A stretch of DNA of 64,000 nucleotides from Mycobacterium sp. IS-836. GTDB taxonomy: Bacteria > Actinomycetota > Actinomycetes > Mycobacteriales > Mycobacteriaceae. Made by a program: the position numbers and the translations under genes. Shown piece by piece: positions 27,427 through 37,771 of the stretch. Each line of letters begins with the position of its first letter. The first letter of the stretch is position 1. The stretch covers positions 62,001 through 126,000 of the forward strand of contig NZ_MBEU01000053.1 in the NCBI RefSeq assembly GCF_001954275.1, given 5' to 3'. The notes below the pieces were generated by a model. The model was not told where the DNA came from. It ran no database searches and saw only the letters and a program-made list of their open reading frames with translations.

Positions 27427-28281
27427 ATGACCACTTTGCAAGAGACCAGCCACGTCAAAAGCCGCGTCAAAGGCGACGCGCAGGCACAAGACTGGAGTCA
27501 CGTTCGCGGTTTCGGCTGGCGCCCACAGCTCCCGGATGCGCGCGACATGGTGTACACCGCCAGGCTTAGGGACCTGCCGCCCAGCGAGTACGACCTGCGT
27601 CCGTCGATGCCAGCGGTCTACGACCAGGGACAGCTCGGATCGTGCACCGGAAATGCCATCGCCGCCGCGATGGAGTACGAGCGGGATCGGCAGGGCCTAT
27701 CCGATTTTGTCCCTTCGCGGTTGTTCATCTACTACAACGAACGCGCGCTCGAAGGAACCGTGTCCAGCGACTCGGGCGCGGTCATCAGGGACGGCATCAA
27801 GGTAGTGAACCGCGAGGGCGTTTGCCCGGAAACGTTGTGGCCGTACGACATCGGTGTGTTCACGGTGAAACCGCCGAAGCGTTGCTACGTCGCCGCGAAG
27901 AAGGACAAGGCGGTGCAATACGAGGCGATCCAGACGTTGGGAGACCTCAAGGATGCGATCGCCTCGAATCTGCCCGTCGTTTTCGGGTTTACCGTGTACC
28001 AGAGTTTCGAATCGCAGCCCGTCGCTCAAACGGGTGTGGTGCCCATGCCCAAACGGGGTGAGGCCACGGTCGGCGGCCATGCCGTAGTCGCCGTCGGCTA
28101 CTCGGATCCCAAGAGCCACTTGATCGTTCGCAACTCGTGGGGACCGTCGTGGGGCGACCACGGATACTTCTACCTGCCCTACGAGTATCTGACCGGTTCC
28201 AAGGCCAGCTCCGATAGCTCGCCCATCAACGGGGCGCACTTGGCGAGCGACTTCTGGGCGATCCAGATGGTTTCGCCGTAG
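27427..28281 (+). CDS. Papain-like (C1A) cysteine peptidase
   Basis: 284 residues from ATG 27427. Complete C1A catalytic set: oxyanion Gln67 and nucleophile Cys73 in YDQGQLGSCTGNA, His218 in VGGHAVVAVGY, Asn236 in VRNSWGPSWG. The domain starts at about residue 30 (GWRPQLPDARD). Only a short N-terminal extension precedes it, with no large inhibitory propeptide and no signal peptide, so it appears cytosolic and active as made or controlled by a partner. 57 bases separate it from the phosphorylase-like gene, with which it is probably co-transcribed. Papain-like peptidases of this bacterial type occur in polymorphic-toxin and conflict loci as well as housekeeping ones. Confidence 0.9.
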   Translation: MTTLQETSHVKSRVKGDAQAQDWSHVRGFGWRPQLPDARDMVYTARLRDLPPSEYDLRPSMPAVYDQGQLGSCTGNAIAAAMEYERDRQGLSDFVPSRLFIYYNERALEGTVSSDSGAVIRDGIKVVNREGVCPETLWPYDIGVFTVKPPKRCYVAAKKDKAVQYEAIQTLGDLKDAIASNLPVVFGFTVYQSFESQPVAQTGVVPMPKRGEATVGGHAVVAVGYSDPKSHLIVRNSWGPSWGDHGYFYLPYEYLTGSKASSDSSPINGAHLASDFWAIQMVSP

Positions 28282-28338
28282 CACCTCACCGCACAACGCA
28301 CCCGGACGTGATGCAGCAGCTCGAAGGGAACTCCGGCC

Positions 28339-29352
28339 ATGTCGATAGCACAGGTAAGCAACGATCTCCTCCTCGAACGCATCACGTACCGGGTGCCCCA
28401 CGAGGCGCCCGCCCCCATCCCGTGGCCGGATGGGCTGGCGCCGCGCGGCGCCCCCTATGGCCGCCCGGCCGACGCGCCGCTGCCGTCCTGCGACGTCCTG
28501 GTGGTGACCTGGACGGCGGCCGAGGGGCAGGCCCTCGCTGACGTGCTGACCCCGGGAATGCCGCGGGCGAGCTGGATGCCCTACGCCCATCGCTGGGAGA
28601 GCTTCCAGACCGAACTCACGGCGCGTTCGCCGGCCCGCGAGGCCGGCTGCCTGGGCTATGTGGCCCGGGTCCGGATCGGCAACGTCGACGCGCTGGCGGT
28701 GAAGTCGGAGCTGCACCTGGCCACCGACGCCGTTTCGGCGCCGATCGTGGCGCTGTGGCGGCAAATGGTGAGCGAAGCCCAGCCGAAGCTGGTCATCACC
28801 ACCGGAACCGCGGGAGGCATCGGGACGGCCACCCAGCTCGGCGACGTCTTCGTCGTCACCAACGCCAAGTTCAACTGCGCCAAGGCATTCAAGGACAAGC
28901 CCTGGGCCCAGCGACTCTTCACCGGGCCGGGGCTGTGGGGCGGCGGGCACGCGTCCGCCTTCGATGCCCTGGTGGCCCCGAACGCGGGACGGCTGCATCC
29001 GCTGGTCACCCGCCCGCCGAGGCTGACCTTTGGCGGTCCCCTGGGCGGGGTGGAAACCGTCGACTACTTCGGCTTCGCCAACACCAGCGACTCGTTCGGG
29101 ATCGTCCACAACTACCCCGGCGCCCGGACGGAGGAGATGGACGATGCCACATTGCCGCTGGCCCTCGCCGATCTTGCGGACCCGCCCCAGTGGTGCTCGA
29201 TTCGCAATGCCAGCGACCCGCAGGTCTCTGCCGAGATCGGCGACCTCGAAGCCCAGGCGCGCTGGGCCACCGAGATCTACAAACGCTACGGCTACTGGAC
29301 GTCCCTGGGCTCGGCCATCGCCACGTGGGCGGTAATCGCCAACCTCAACTGA
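28339..29352 (+). CDS. Nucleoside-phosphorylase/nucleosidase-fold protein
   Basis: 337 residues from ATG 28339, with GAAGGGA upstream. Core of the PNP/MTAN superfamily: CDVLVVTWTAAEGQAL (51-66) as the first strand, VITTGTAGGIG (152-162), GDVFVVTNAKF (168-178), EEMDDAT (265-271; the E-M-E/D nucleoside-binding motif) and IRNASDP (288-294) with the catalytic Asp293. Family members cleave the N-glycosidic bond of nucleosides or nucleotide-derived signals. It is longer than metabolic enzymes (230-280) because of an N-terminal extension (1-50) and insertions around 80-105 and 180-240, so it is probably not a housekeeping MTAN or PNP. Paired with the C1A peptidase. Confidence 0.82.
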   Translation: MSIAQVSNDLLLERITYRVPHEAPAPIPWPDGLAPRGAPYGRPADAPLPSCDVLVVTWTAAEGQALADVLTPGMPRASWMPYAHRWESFQTELTARSPAREAGCLGYVARVRIGNVDALAVKSELHLATDAVSAPIVALWRQMVSEAQPKLVITTGTAGGIGTATQLGDVFVVTNAKFNCAKAFKDKPWAQRLFTGPGLWGGGHASAFDALVAPNAGRLHPLVTRPPRLTFGGPLGGVETVDYFGFANTSDSFGIVHNYPGARTEEMDDATLPLALADLADPPQWCSIRNASDPQVSAEIGDLEAQARWATEIYKRYGYWTSLGSAIATWAVIANLN

Positions 29353-29418
29353 GGGCTTCGCGGCCCGGTCGCTGAGGCAGCGGAATCGACAGCGGAAAAA
29401 ATGAGGCGCCGCCACACG

Positions 29419-29424
29419 TATTCT
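29419..29424 (+). promoter_or_regulatory. Possible -10 element for ask-asd
   Basis: TATTCT in the 113-base gap upstream of ask matches TANNNT, about 40 bases before GTG 29466. An A-run lies 20 bases further upstream. No attenuator or riboswitch-like structure was recognised in the gap. Confidence 0.35.
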
Positions 29425-29465
29425 GTTTTGGACCTCCGATCACCTTCCGGACCGAAAGAACAACA

Positions 29466-31765
<2,300 letters not shown>

Positions 31766-31772
31766 TTCCCGG

Positions 31773-32903
31773 GTGAGTTCGGCCCGGGCCGCCCTGCTAA
31801 GCGTTTTGTGTTTGGTTGCGCCCCAGCCTGTTTGGCTTGCCCACGCCGATCCGCCGGCTCCAGAGCCCGAGCCGGTGCTGCAGCCGCTGGCCCCGGGTCA
31901 GGTGCTGCGAATCGGCCCGACGGCCGGCACCGGGACCCCCACCCGCGACTACGGCATCGGGGCCACCGATCTGTGCGAGTTCGTCGCGTTCCCCACCGAG
32001 CTGCTGCAGGTGTGCGGCGACAGCTTCGCCGGCCAGGGCGTCGGCTTCGGTGGCTGGTACTCGCCGGTCGCGTTGCGCGTCGACACCGCGTCGGTCGACG
32101 ATCCCGCCGGGGTCCGCTACACCGGCGTCACCGGAATCAATACGCCGCTGTTGGCCGATCCGACGCCGCCGGGGGACTCGCAGCTGCCCGCCGGGGTGGT
32201 CGAGATCAACCGCCGCAACTACCTGATGGTGACCACTACGCACGACCTGGAGCCGCAGAACTCCCGGCTGGTCGCGGCCGAACCGGTGCGCGCCGGCTGG
32301 CAGACGGTCCCAGGCTCCCGGCGCGTCGCTTCGTATCAGGACGGCTCGCAGACGCAGATCAGCGGGTACTACGACCCGGTCCCCACGCCCGATTCGCCGA
32401 GCGGGTGGGTGTACATCGTCGCCAACAGCTTCACCCGCCGCCGCCCGGTGGTGCTGTATCGGGCCACGCCGCAGTCGTTCACCGACAGGTCCCGGTGGCA
32501 GGGCTGGGCGGCCGGACCCGACGGCGGGTGGAACAAGCCGCCGACACCGCTGTGGCCCGACCAGGTGGGCGAGATGTGCATCCGGCAGATCGACGGCAAG
32601 GCGGTGCTGTCGTATTTCAATGCCAGCACGGGAAACATGGAGGTCCGGGTGGCCAACGACCCGACGTCGCTGGGCACCGCGCCGGTGACGACGGTGGTGC
32701 AGCACGACGAGTGGCCCGAGCCGGCGGAAAGCCTGCCGCCCCCCTACGACAACCGGCTCGCGCAACCGTATGGCGGGTACATCTCGCCCGGATCCACCCT
32801 CGATGAGCTTCGAATTTTCGTCAGCCAGTGGGACACGCGAGCGCGGGTGAGCGCGCCGTACCGGGTGATTCAGTTCGCGGTGAACCCGTTCAAGCCGGAG
32901 TGA
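31773..32903 (+). CDS. Secreted DUF4185 (GH183-type, probable endo-D-arabinanase)
   Basis: 376 residues from GTG 31773, seven bases after asd. Signal peptide to about residue 26 (ending LAHA-DPP), then a Pro-rich linker and one DUF4185 domain. It carries the same landmarks as the cytosolic paralogue at 25916: LLQVCGDSFAG, PAGVVEINRRN, YGGYISPGS and SQWDT. It corresponds to Rv3707c; I recall DUF4185 proteins, including mycobacterial ones, being shown to cut the D-arabinan of arabinogalactan and lipoarabinomannan. It would act in the cell envelope, in wall remodelling. It converges on the hemophore-like gene with a two-base gap. Confidence 0.85.
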   Translation: MSSARAALLSVLCLVAPQPVWLAHADPPAPEPEPVLQPLAPGQVLRIGPTAGTGTPTRDYGIGATDLCEFVAFPTELLQVCGDSFAGQGVGFGGWYSPVALRVDTASVDDPAGVRYTGVTGINTPLLADPTPPGDSQLPAGVVEINRRNYLMVTTTHDLEPQNSRLVAAEPVRAGWQTVPGSRRVASYQDGSQTQISGYYDPVPTPDSPSGWVYIVANSFTRRRPVVLYRATPQSFTDRSRWQGWAAGPDGGWNKPPTPLWPDQVGEMCIRQIDGKAVLSYFNASTGNMEVRVANDPTSLGTAPVTTVVQHDEWPEPAESLPPPYDNRLAQPYGGYISPGSTLDELRIFVSQWDTRARVSAPYRVIQFAVNPFKPE

Positions 32904-32905
32904 GC

Positions 32906-33235
32906 TCAGAAGTTATTGCAGGTGTCGAAAGCCGTTTTAAGGATCGGTATTAACGGTTGATTCTCTGGGTTGCTCACCGTCAGCTGCGCCAACCGCTGGC
33001 GTTCAGGCGGCGGCGCGGCGAGAAACCGGCGCAACCCGGCCTGCATTTGCGGCGATGAGTTCAACATCGAGACATACTGCGGATCTTGAGCATTCAGCGC
33101 CGCGGCGACTTGCTGGTAATTGCAGGTCGTGTTGACGGCCGACCCCAGATCGGGATCCGCGGATGCGACCCCAGCGGTCAACGACACTGCCAGGCTGCCA
33201 ACCACTAGACCCATTCCGGCCAACAGTTTGATCAT
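32906..33235 (-). CDS. Hemophore-like (MHB family) secreted protein
   Basis: 109 residues from ATG 33235. Signal peptide of 26 residues (VASA-DP). The mature part is a small helical domain with Cys38 (NTTCNYQQVAAAL) and Cys106 (FDTCNNF), the single disulfide of the mycobacterial hemophore family (Rv0203 and relatives). FLAAPPPERQRLAQL is a family phrase. Members bind heme outside the membrane for iron acquisition, or are paralogues with no proven ligand; the heme-contact residues cannot be confirmed by eye. Divergent from the nitrilase gene. Confidence 0.8.
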   Translation of the reverse strand: MIKLLAGMGLVVGSLAVSLTAGVASADPDLGSAVNTTCNYQQVAAALNAQDPQYVSMLNSSPQMQAGLRRFLAAPPPERQRLAQLTVSNPENQPLIPILKTAFDTCNNF

Positions 33236-33353
33236 GTGGACTCCCTCCCTCCAACTGATCGCATCAACCCTAGTCGGCTCGCCCCAATCAATGGCGGAAA
33301 TCGTCGCTACTTCGTCCTTGCTGTCATTCGGCCCGCCGGGTGAGCATCGATAC

Positions 33354-34310
33354 ATGGAGATAAGCCAGCGCGCTGCCGCCGTCCAATTAGACGCCGTCCC
33401 CGCCGATGTCGGCGCCAACCTCGCCGCCGTCGAGCGCCTGGTCGACGAGGCCGCAGCCGCGGGCGCCACCGTGATCGCCCTGCCGGAGTTCTTCACCACC
33501 GGCATCGGCTTTCTGCCGGAACTCGCCGATGCCGCCCTGCCACCGGATGGCGAAGCCACCGAACTGCTGTTGGGCCTGGCCCGGCGCCACGGCGCCATGA
33601 TCGGCGGGTCGTTCTTGGCCAGGGATACCGACGGGCACGTGCGCAATGCCTACTTGCTGGTGACCGCGGAGGGCGTGGCCGGTCGCCACGACAAGGACTT
33701 GCCCACCATGTGGGAGAACTCGTTCTACATCGGCGGCCACGACGACGGAATTATCCCGGCCGGCGAGTTCACCGTGGGCGCCGCCATGTGCTGGGAGCTC
33801 ATGCGCACGCAGACGGTGCACCGGCTCCGCGGGCGCATCGACCTGGCCATGACGGGGTCGGGCTGGTGGTCGGTTCCCCGCTGGCACCCGTCGCCGATCT
33901 TCCGCCGCATGGAAACCCGCAACGCGGCAACCGCGCAGCACGCGGCCGAGTCCTTCGCCGCCTATGTAGGCGCGCCGGTGCTCCATGCGGCGCACGCCGG
34001 CGCACTGCGATGCCGGATGCCTTGGCTGCCAATCGATTACAGCGGCCGATTCGAAGGCGCAACCATGATCGTCGCCGCCGACGGTACGGTGCTCGCGTCC
34101 CGCGCCGCCGACGAGGGCGCGGGCGTCGTCGGCGCCGATATCGTGATCGGCCGTCGAGCACCGAAAGCACAACCGCCGAAAGGCTTTTGGCTGCATCGCC
34201 GGGGGGCCCTTCCGGCCGTAACGTGGAACTACCAGCGACTGCACGGCAGGCGCTACTACCGCCGTCATGTGGCTGCTCAACCAGGGTTTCAGCTCATAGC
34301 TGGTACTTAA
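33354..34310 (+). CDS. Carbon-nitrogen hydrolase (nitrilase superfamily)
   Basis: 318 residues from ATG 33354; the open frame upstream is antisense to the hemophore gene. Catalytic triad Glu45 (ALPEFF), Lys114 (RHDKDLP) and Cys146 (AAMCWE). The product hydrolyses a C-N bond in an amide, nitrile or carbamoyl substrate in the cytosol. The long tail after about 270 (PKGFWLHRRGALPAV...) is basic and aromatic. No partner gene suggests the substrate. Confidence 0.88.
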   Translation: MEISQRAAAVQLDAVPADVGANLAAVERLVDEAAAAGATVIALPEFFTTGIGFLPELADAALPPDGEATELLLGLARRHGAMIGGSFLARDTDGHVRNAYLLVTAEGVAGRHDKDLPTMWENSFYIGGHDDGIIPAGEFTVGAAMCWELMRTQTVHRLRGRIDLAMTGSGWWSVPRWHPSPIFRRMETRNAATAQHAAESFAAYVGAPVLHAAHAGALRCRMPWLPIDYSGRFEGATMIVAADGTVLASRAADEGAGVVGADIVIGRRAPKAQPPKGFWLHRRGALPAVTWNYQRLHGRRYYRRHVAAQPGFQLIAGT

Positions 34311-34356
34311 CTAACGCATAGCCGCAACCATTGTTTACCCCCGCATCATGTGTCTC

Positions 34357-34731
34357 ATGAGTGAAACACCTGAAACCCCCACTGTGCGGAGTTCCACCGC
34401 AACTGCACCGGCGGCGGCCACCGAGCCGGCGCTCTACCGGACCCCCCGGGTCTTTATCGCGGCGGCCTGGGTCGCCATCGTCGCCGGGATCGTGTTCATC
34501 GTCTCGGTCATCTTCTTCACGGGGATGGCGCTGGGGCATCACGGCGGTCACCACCACCATCACCACCACAAGCACCACGCGATGATGCACCGATTCGGCC
34601 CCGGCGGTCCCGGTGGCGGACCCGGCGCGAACGCTCCAGGTGCACCGGCACCCGCACCCGGAGCCGTGACGCCCGGCGCTCCCGGCCCCAGCCAGGTTCC
34701 GTCCTCGGTAGCTCCGTCGCGGACGCCGTAG
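34357..34731 (+). CDS. His-rich single-pass membrane protein, copy 1
   Basis: 124 residues from ATG 34357 (MSETPETP), preferred over ATG 34348 because copy 2 begins the same way. A short polar N-terminus leads to one membrane helix (about 31-56, FIAAAWVAIVAGIVFIVSVIF). Then comes a cluster of ten His within 14 residues (GHHGGHHHHHHHKHH) and a Gly/Pro/Ala-rich tail. The His cluster next to the membrane could bind Zn, Ni or Cu. Positional counterpart of the proline-rich Rv3706c/Rv3705A pair. A strong hairpin follows the gene. Confidence 0.75.
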   Translation: MSETPETPTVRSSTATAPAAATEPALYRTPRVFIAAAWVAIVAGIVFIVSVIFFTGMALGHHGGHHHHHHHKHHAMMHRFGPGGPGGGPGANAPGAPAPAPGAVTPGAPGPSQVPSSVAPSRTP

Positions 34732-34805
34732 GGGGAGAGTTCCACACCGTCCACGTGCTCGCGGGGTGATAGGAGGACCCGGCGGGCCGCCAACTGAATA
34801 CCAAG

Positions 34806-34835
34806 TAGCCCGGCGCTCCCTCGAGCGCCGGGCTA
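34806..34835 (+). terminator. Intrinsic-type hairpin between the two His-rich genes
   Basis: A perfect 13-bp stem, TAGCCCGGCGCTC (34806-34818) with GAGCGCCGGGCTA (34823-34835), around a CCTC loop. There is no T-run after it, typical of mycobacterial terminators. It separates copy 1 and copy 2, so they are probably transcribed apart. Confidence 0.7.
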
Positions 34836-34868
34836 CCCGTCGTAACGGGCAGAGGGCAGGATCGAGGC

Positions 34869-35234
34869 ATGAGCGAAACACCTGAACCATCAACTCAGCC
34901 GACTTCCGCCGCCGCAGCTCCGCCGCCAAGGGTCAAGCCGCCCGCGCTCTTTGTGGCCGCGGCATGGGTGGTGATCGTTGCCGGGGTCGTCTTCATCCTC
35001 GCCACCGTGTTTTTCGCCGGCGCCATGGTCGTCGGGTACAACCATCACTGCGGTCACCACCACCACGGGATGATGTACGGCCCCGGCGGCCCCGGCGGCC
35101 CCGGCGGACCCGGTGGCCCGCCGTGGGGCGGGCCGTGGGGATATGGACCCGGTGCCCCGAGTGGTCCCGCGCAGTCGCCGACCACCAGTGCCCCCGCGCC
35201 GGCCCCGAACACGCAAGGCACTCCGCGGCCCTGA
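34869..35234 (+). CDS. His-rich single-pass membrane protein, copy 2
   Basis: 121 residues, a paralogue of the preceding protein: same MSETPEP start, one helix (about 26-51, LFVAAAWVVIVAGVVFILATVFF), then NHHCGHHHHG with six His and one Cys, and a GPGGPGGPGG repeat followed by a Pro/Ala tail. The duplication keeps helix and His cluster while the tails have diverged, so the His cluster is likely the working part. The added Cys gives this copy a soft-metal ligand that copy 1 lacks. Confidence 0.78.
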   Translation: MSETPEPSTQPTSAAAAPPPRVKPPALFVAAAWVVIVAGVVFILATVFFAGAMVVGYNHHCGHHHHGMMYGPGGPGGPGGPGGPPWGGPWGYGPGAPSGPAQSPTTSAPAPAPNTQGTPRP

Positions 35235-35291
35235 TATCTGGGGGGCAACGACATTCGCCGCCGGGCAGCGGTCCTGGCATGATCGAGACCC

Positions 35292-35720
35292 ATGACCATT
35301 GAAGTCGTTTACACCACGGAATCCACTGCGACCGGCGGCGGCCGCGACGGCCACGTGAAGTCCGACGACGGCCGGATCGACCTGGAAACCCGGCCGCCGA
35401 AGGCGATGGGCGGCAGCGGCGAAGGCACCAATCCCGAGCAGTTGTTCGCCGCCGGGTATGCGGCCTGCTTCCTGGGCGCGCTGCGCCTGGTCGCCGGCAA
35501 GTCAAAGGTCACGCTGGACGACGCCACCAGCGTCAGCGTCGAAATCGGGTTCGGAAAGGATTCCGCGGGCGGATTCGGGCTGACGGGCAAGATCGTCGGC
35601 CACCTGCCCGGCGTGGAACAAAGCGTCGCCGACGATTTGGTGGAGCAGGCGCATCAGGTGTGCCCGTACTCCAAGGCCACGCGCGGCAACGTCGACGTCG
35701 ACGTCTCCGCCAAGGTCTAG
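35292..35720 (+). CDS. ohr: Organic hydroperoxide resistance protein (Ohr/OsmC family)
   Basis: 142 residues from ATG 35292. Ohr signature: first catalytic Cys in GYAACFLGAL (about 57) and second in QVCPYSKATRGN (about 124), with the Arg of the active site in the YTTESTATGGGRDG stretch. Dimeric thiol peroxidase that reduces organic and lipid hydroperoxides using lipoylated partners. No ohrR repressor lies beside it and no TACAATT-type operator was seen. Confidence 0.92.
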   Translation: MTIEVVYTTESTATGGGRDGHVKSDDGRIDLETRPPKAMGGSGEGTNPEQLFAAGYAACFLGALRLVAGKSKVTLDDATSVSVEIGFGKDSAGGFGLTGKIVGHLPGVEQSVADDLVEQAHQVCPYSKATRGNVDVDVSAKV

Positions 35721-35740
35721 CCGGGCCATTGGATCGGAGC

Positions 35741-36388
35741 ATGCGGATCTGCGCCGCGGTGGCGACGATCGCCGTGACCGTGGGCGCCGCGCCGGCGATC
35801 CCGGTGGCAAGCGCCCACCCGTCGGAACCCGGGGTGGTCTCCTACGCGGTGCTCGGCAAGGGGTCCGTCGGCAACATCGTCGGCGGGCCGATGGGCTGGG
35901 AATCGGTCTTCACCCAGCCGTTCCAGGGTTATTGGGTTGAAGTCGCGGAATGCAACAACTGGGCCGACATCGGATTGCCCGAGGTGTACAACGACCCCGA
36001 CCTGGCGTCGTTCAACGGGGCCACCACGCAGACGTCGGCCAACGACCAGACCCACTTGGTCCGGCAGGCGGTCGGGGTGTTCGCGAACAACGACGCCGCG
36101 TCCCGGGCGTTCCATCGCGTGGTGGACCGAACCGTCGGTTGCTCGGGACAGACGACCGCGATGCATTTGGACAACGGCTCCACCCAGGTGTGGTCGTTCG
36201 ACGGCGGGCCGGCCACCGGCACCGACGCCAACTGGACCAAGCAGGAAGCGGGTACCGATCGGCGCTGTTTCGATCAAACCCGGCTGCGCGAAAACGTGTT
36301 GCTGCAGGCGAAGGTCTGCCAATCTGGCAACGGCGGGCCCGCCGTCAACGTGCTGGCCGGGGCCATGCAGAACGCGCTGGGTCAGTAA
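35741..36388 (+). CDS. Secreted protein with PknH-C-like sensor domain
   Basis: 215 residues from ATG 35741, with GGAG six bases upstream. Signal peptide to about 26 (PVASA-HPS). The mature part fits the extracellular PknH_C fold: four Cys (VAECNNW, TVGCSGQ, DRRCFDQ, AKVCQSG) placed to form two disulfides, and GYWVEVAECNNWADIGLPE with MAG-type residues. The family also occurs as the ligand-sensing end of Ser/Thr kinases. Here it is free, so it may be a periplasmic binder or a lipid chaperone. Equivalent to Rv3705c; 20 bases after ohr. Confidence 0.82.
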   Translation: MRICAAVATIAVTVGAAPAIPVASAHPSEPGVVSYAVLGKGSVGNIVGGPMGWESVFTQPFQGYWVEVAECNNWADIGLPEVYNDPDLASFNGATTQTSANDQTHLVRQAVGVFANNDAASRAFHRVVDRTVGCSGQTTAMHLDNGSTQVWSFDGGPATGTDANWTKQEAGTDRRCFDQTRLRENVLLQAKVCQSGNGGPAVNVLAGAMQNALGQ

Positions 36389-36434
36389 GCGGGCCGGGAA
36401 TATGTCGGGGCGATCTGGAAGATGAAGTGACGGT

Positions 36435-36453
36435 GGCTATCGTCCCGATAGCC
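36435..36453. promoter_or_regulatory. Inverted repeat upstream of egtA
   Basis: GGCTATCG (36435-36442) / CGATAGCC (36446-36453), a perfect 8-bp inverted repeat with a 3-base centre, 50 bases ahead of egtA. It could be an operator for a dimeric regulator of the ergothioneine operon, or a short terminator for the gene ending at 36388. The embedded TATCGT could double as a -10. Confidence 0.45.
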
Positions 36454-36502
36454 GCGAACAGGGCGCTCGGCGATCCATGGCCGGGCGCGGAGGGATCGTG
36501 AT

Positions 36503-37771
36503 ATGACGTTCGCCGCCACTTCTGCCGCGCTCGAAGCCGAGATGGCCAGTTCCACGGCCGCCGCGCAATACATCGCCGAGGGCTGTCTGGCGGATGCACC
36601 CCTCGGGTCCGTCGGGCTGGAAATGGAAGCACACTGCCACGACCCGACCGATCCCTTCCGCCGGCCGAGCTGGGCGGAGATCACCGACGTCATCGAGCGG
36701 CTGCCGGCACTGCCGGGCGGCAGCAGGGTCACCGTGGAACCGGGCGGCGCCGTCGAACTGTCCGGCCCGCCCGTCGACGGCGTGCTGGCGGCCCTCGACG
36801 CGATGCGCCGCGACCAGGCCGTGCTTCGGCCGGCCTTCGCCGACGCCGGGCTGGGCCTGGTATTCCTCGGCACGGATCCGCTGCGGCCGCCCGAGCGCAT
36901 CAACCCCGGCACGCGTTACCGCGCCATGGAAGAGTTCTTCGCCGCCAGCGAATCCGGGTCCGCGGGCGCGGCGATGATGACCTCCACCGCCTCGATTCAG
37001 GTCAATCTGGACGCTGGGCCCAAGGAGGGGTGGGCCGCCCGCGTGCGGCTGGCGCATGCCCTGGGGCCGACGATGATCGCGATCGCGGCCAATTCGCCGA
37101 TGCTGGGCGGCGAGTTCACCGGTTGGGTCTCCAGCCGGCAGCGCGTGTGGGGACAGATGGACTCGGCCCGCTGTGGGCCGATCCTGGGTGCCAGCGGCGA
37201 CGAACCCGGCACCGACTGGGCGCGCTACGCGCTGAAGGCGCCCGTGATGCTGGTGCACACGCCGGAGGCGGTGCCGGTCACGAGCTGGGTGCCCTTCGCC
37301 GACTGGGTGGACGGCCGGGTGCTGCTGGGGGATCGCCGCCCCACCATCGCCGACCTGGAATACCACCTGACCACGCTGTTTCCGCCGGTCCGCCCCAGGC
37401 GGTGGCTGGAAATCCGCTACCTCGACAGCGTGCCGGACGCCTTCTGGCCCGCTGTCGTGTTCACCCTGGTGACCCTGCTCGACCACCCGGTCGCCGCCGA
37501 TATCGCGGCCGAGGCCGTCGAACCGGTCGCCACCGCCTGGGACACCGCCGCCCAGGCCGGTCTGCGCGACCGGCGACTGTACGAGGCCGCCAATCGGTGC
37601 GTGGCCGCCGCCGCCGAGCAGGCTCCCCCGGAGCTGACCGACGCGATGGCGCGCTTGATTCGCAGCGTCGAGCGGGGCCGATGTCCCGGGGACGACTTCT
37701 CCGACGAGGTGATCGAGCACGGCATCGCGGCCGAGGTCTCGCGGGCCGCGCGAGCGCAAGGGGGCCCGTGA
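36503..37771 (+). CDS. egtA: Glutamate-cysteine ligase EgtA
   Basis: 422 residues from ATG 36503, with GGAGGG upstream. GCS2-family ATP-grasp-like ligase: [12 protein letters not shown] (about 34-45) with the metal-binding Glu, and [12 protein letters not shown] (about 162-173). It makes gamma-glutamylcysteine, the sulfur donor for EgtB. First gene of egtABCDE; its TGA overlaps the EgtB GTG by four bases. Equivalent to Rv3704c. Confidence 0.95.
   Translation: MTFAATSAALEAEMASSTAAAQYIAEGCLADAPLGSVGLEMEAHCHDPTDPFRRPSWAEITDVIERLPALPGGSRVTVEPGGAVELSGPPVDGVLAALDAMRRDQAVLRPAFADAGLGLVFLGTDPLRPPERINPGTRYRAMEEFFAASESGSAGAAMMTSTASIQVNLDAGPKEGWAARVRLAHALGPTMIAIAANSPMLGGEFTGWVSSRQRVWGQMDSARCGPILGASGDEPGTDWARYALKAPVMLVHTPEAVPVTSWVPFADWVDGRVLLGDRRPTIADLEYHLTTLFPPVRPRRWLEIRYLDSVPDAFWPAVVFTLVTLLDHPVAADIAAEAVEPVATAWDTAAQAGLRDRRLYEAANRCVAAAAEQAPPELTDAMARLIRSVERGRCPGDDFSDEVIEHGIAAEVSRAARAQGGP

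Noticed and set aside
27697..29415. 572-codon minus-strand open frame opposite the peptidase and phosphorylase genes
   Set aside because: Both opposite genes have catalytic motifs in order; this frame has none.
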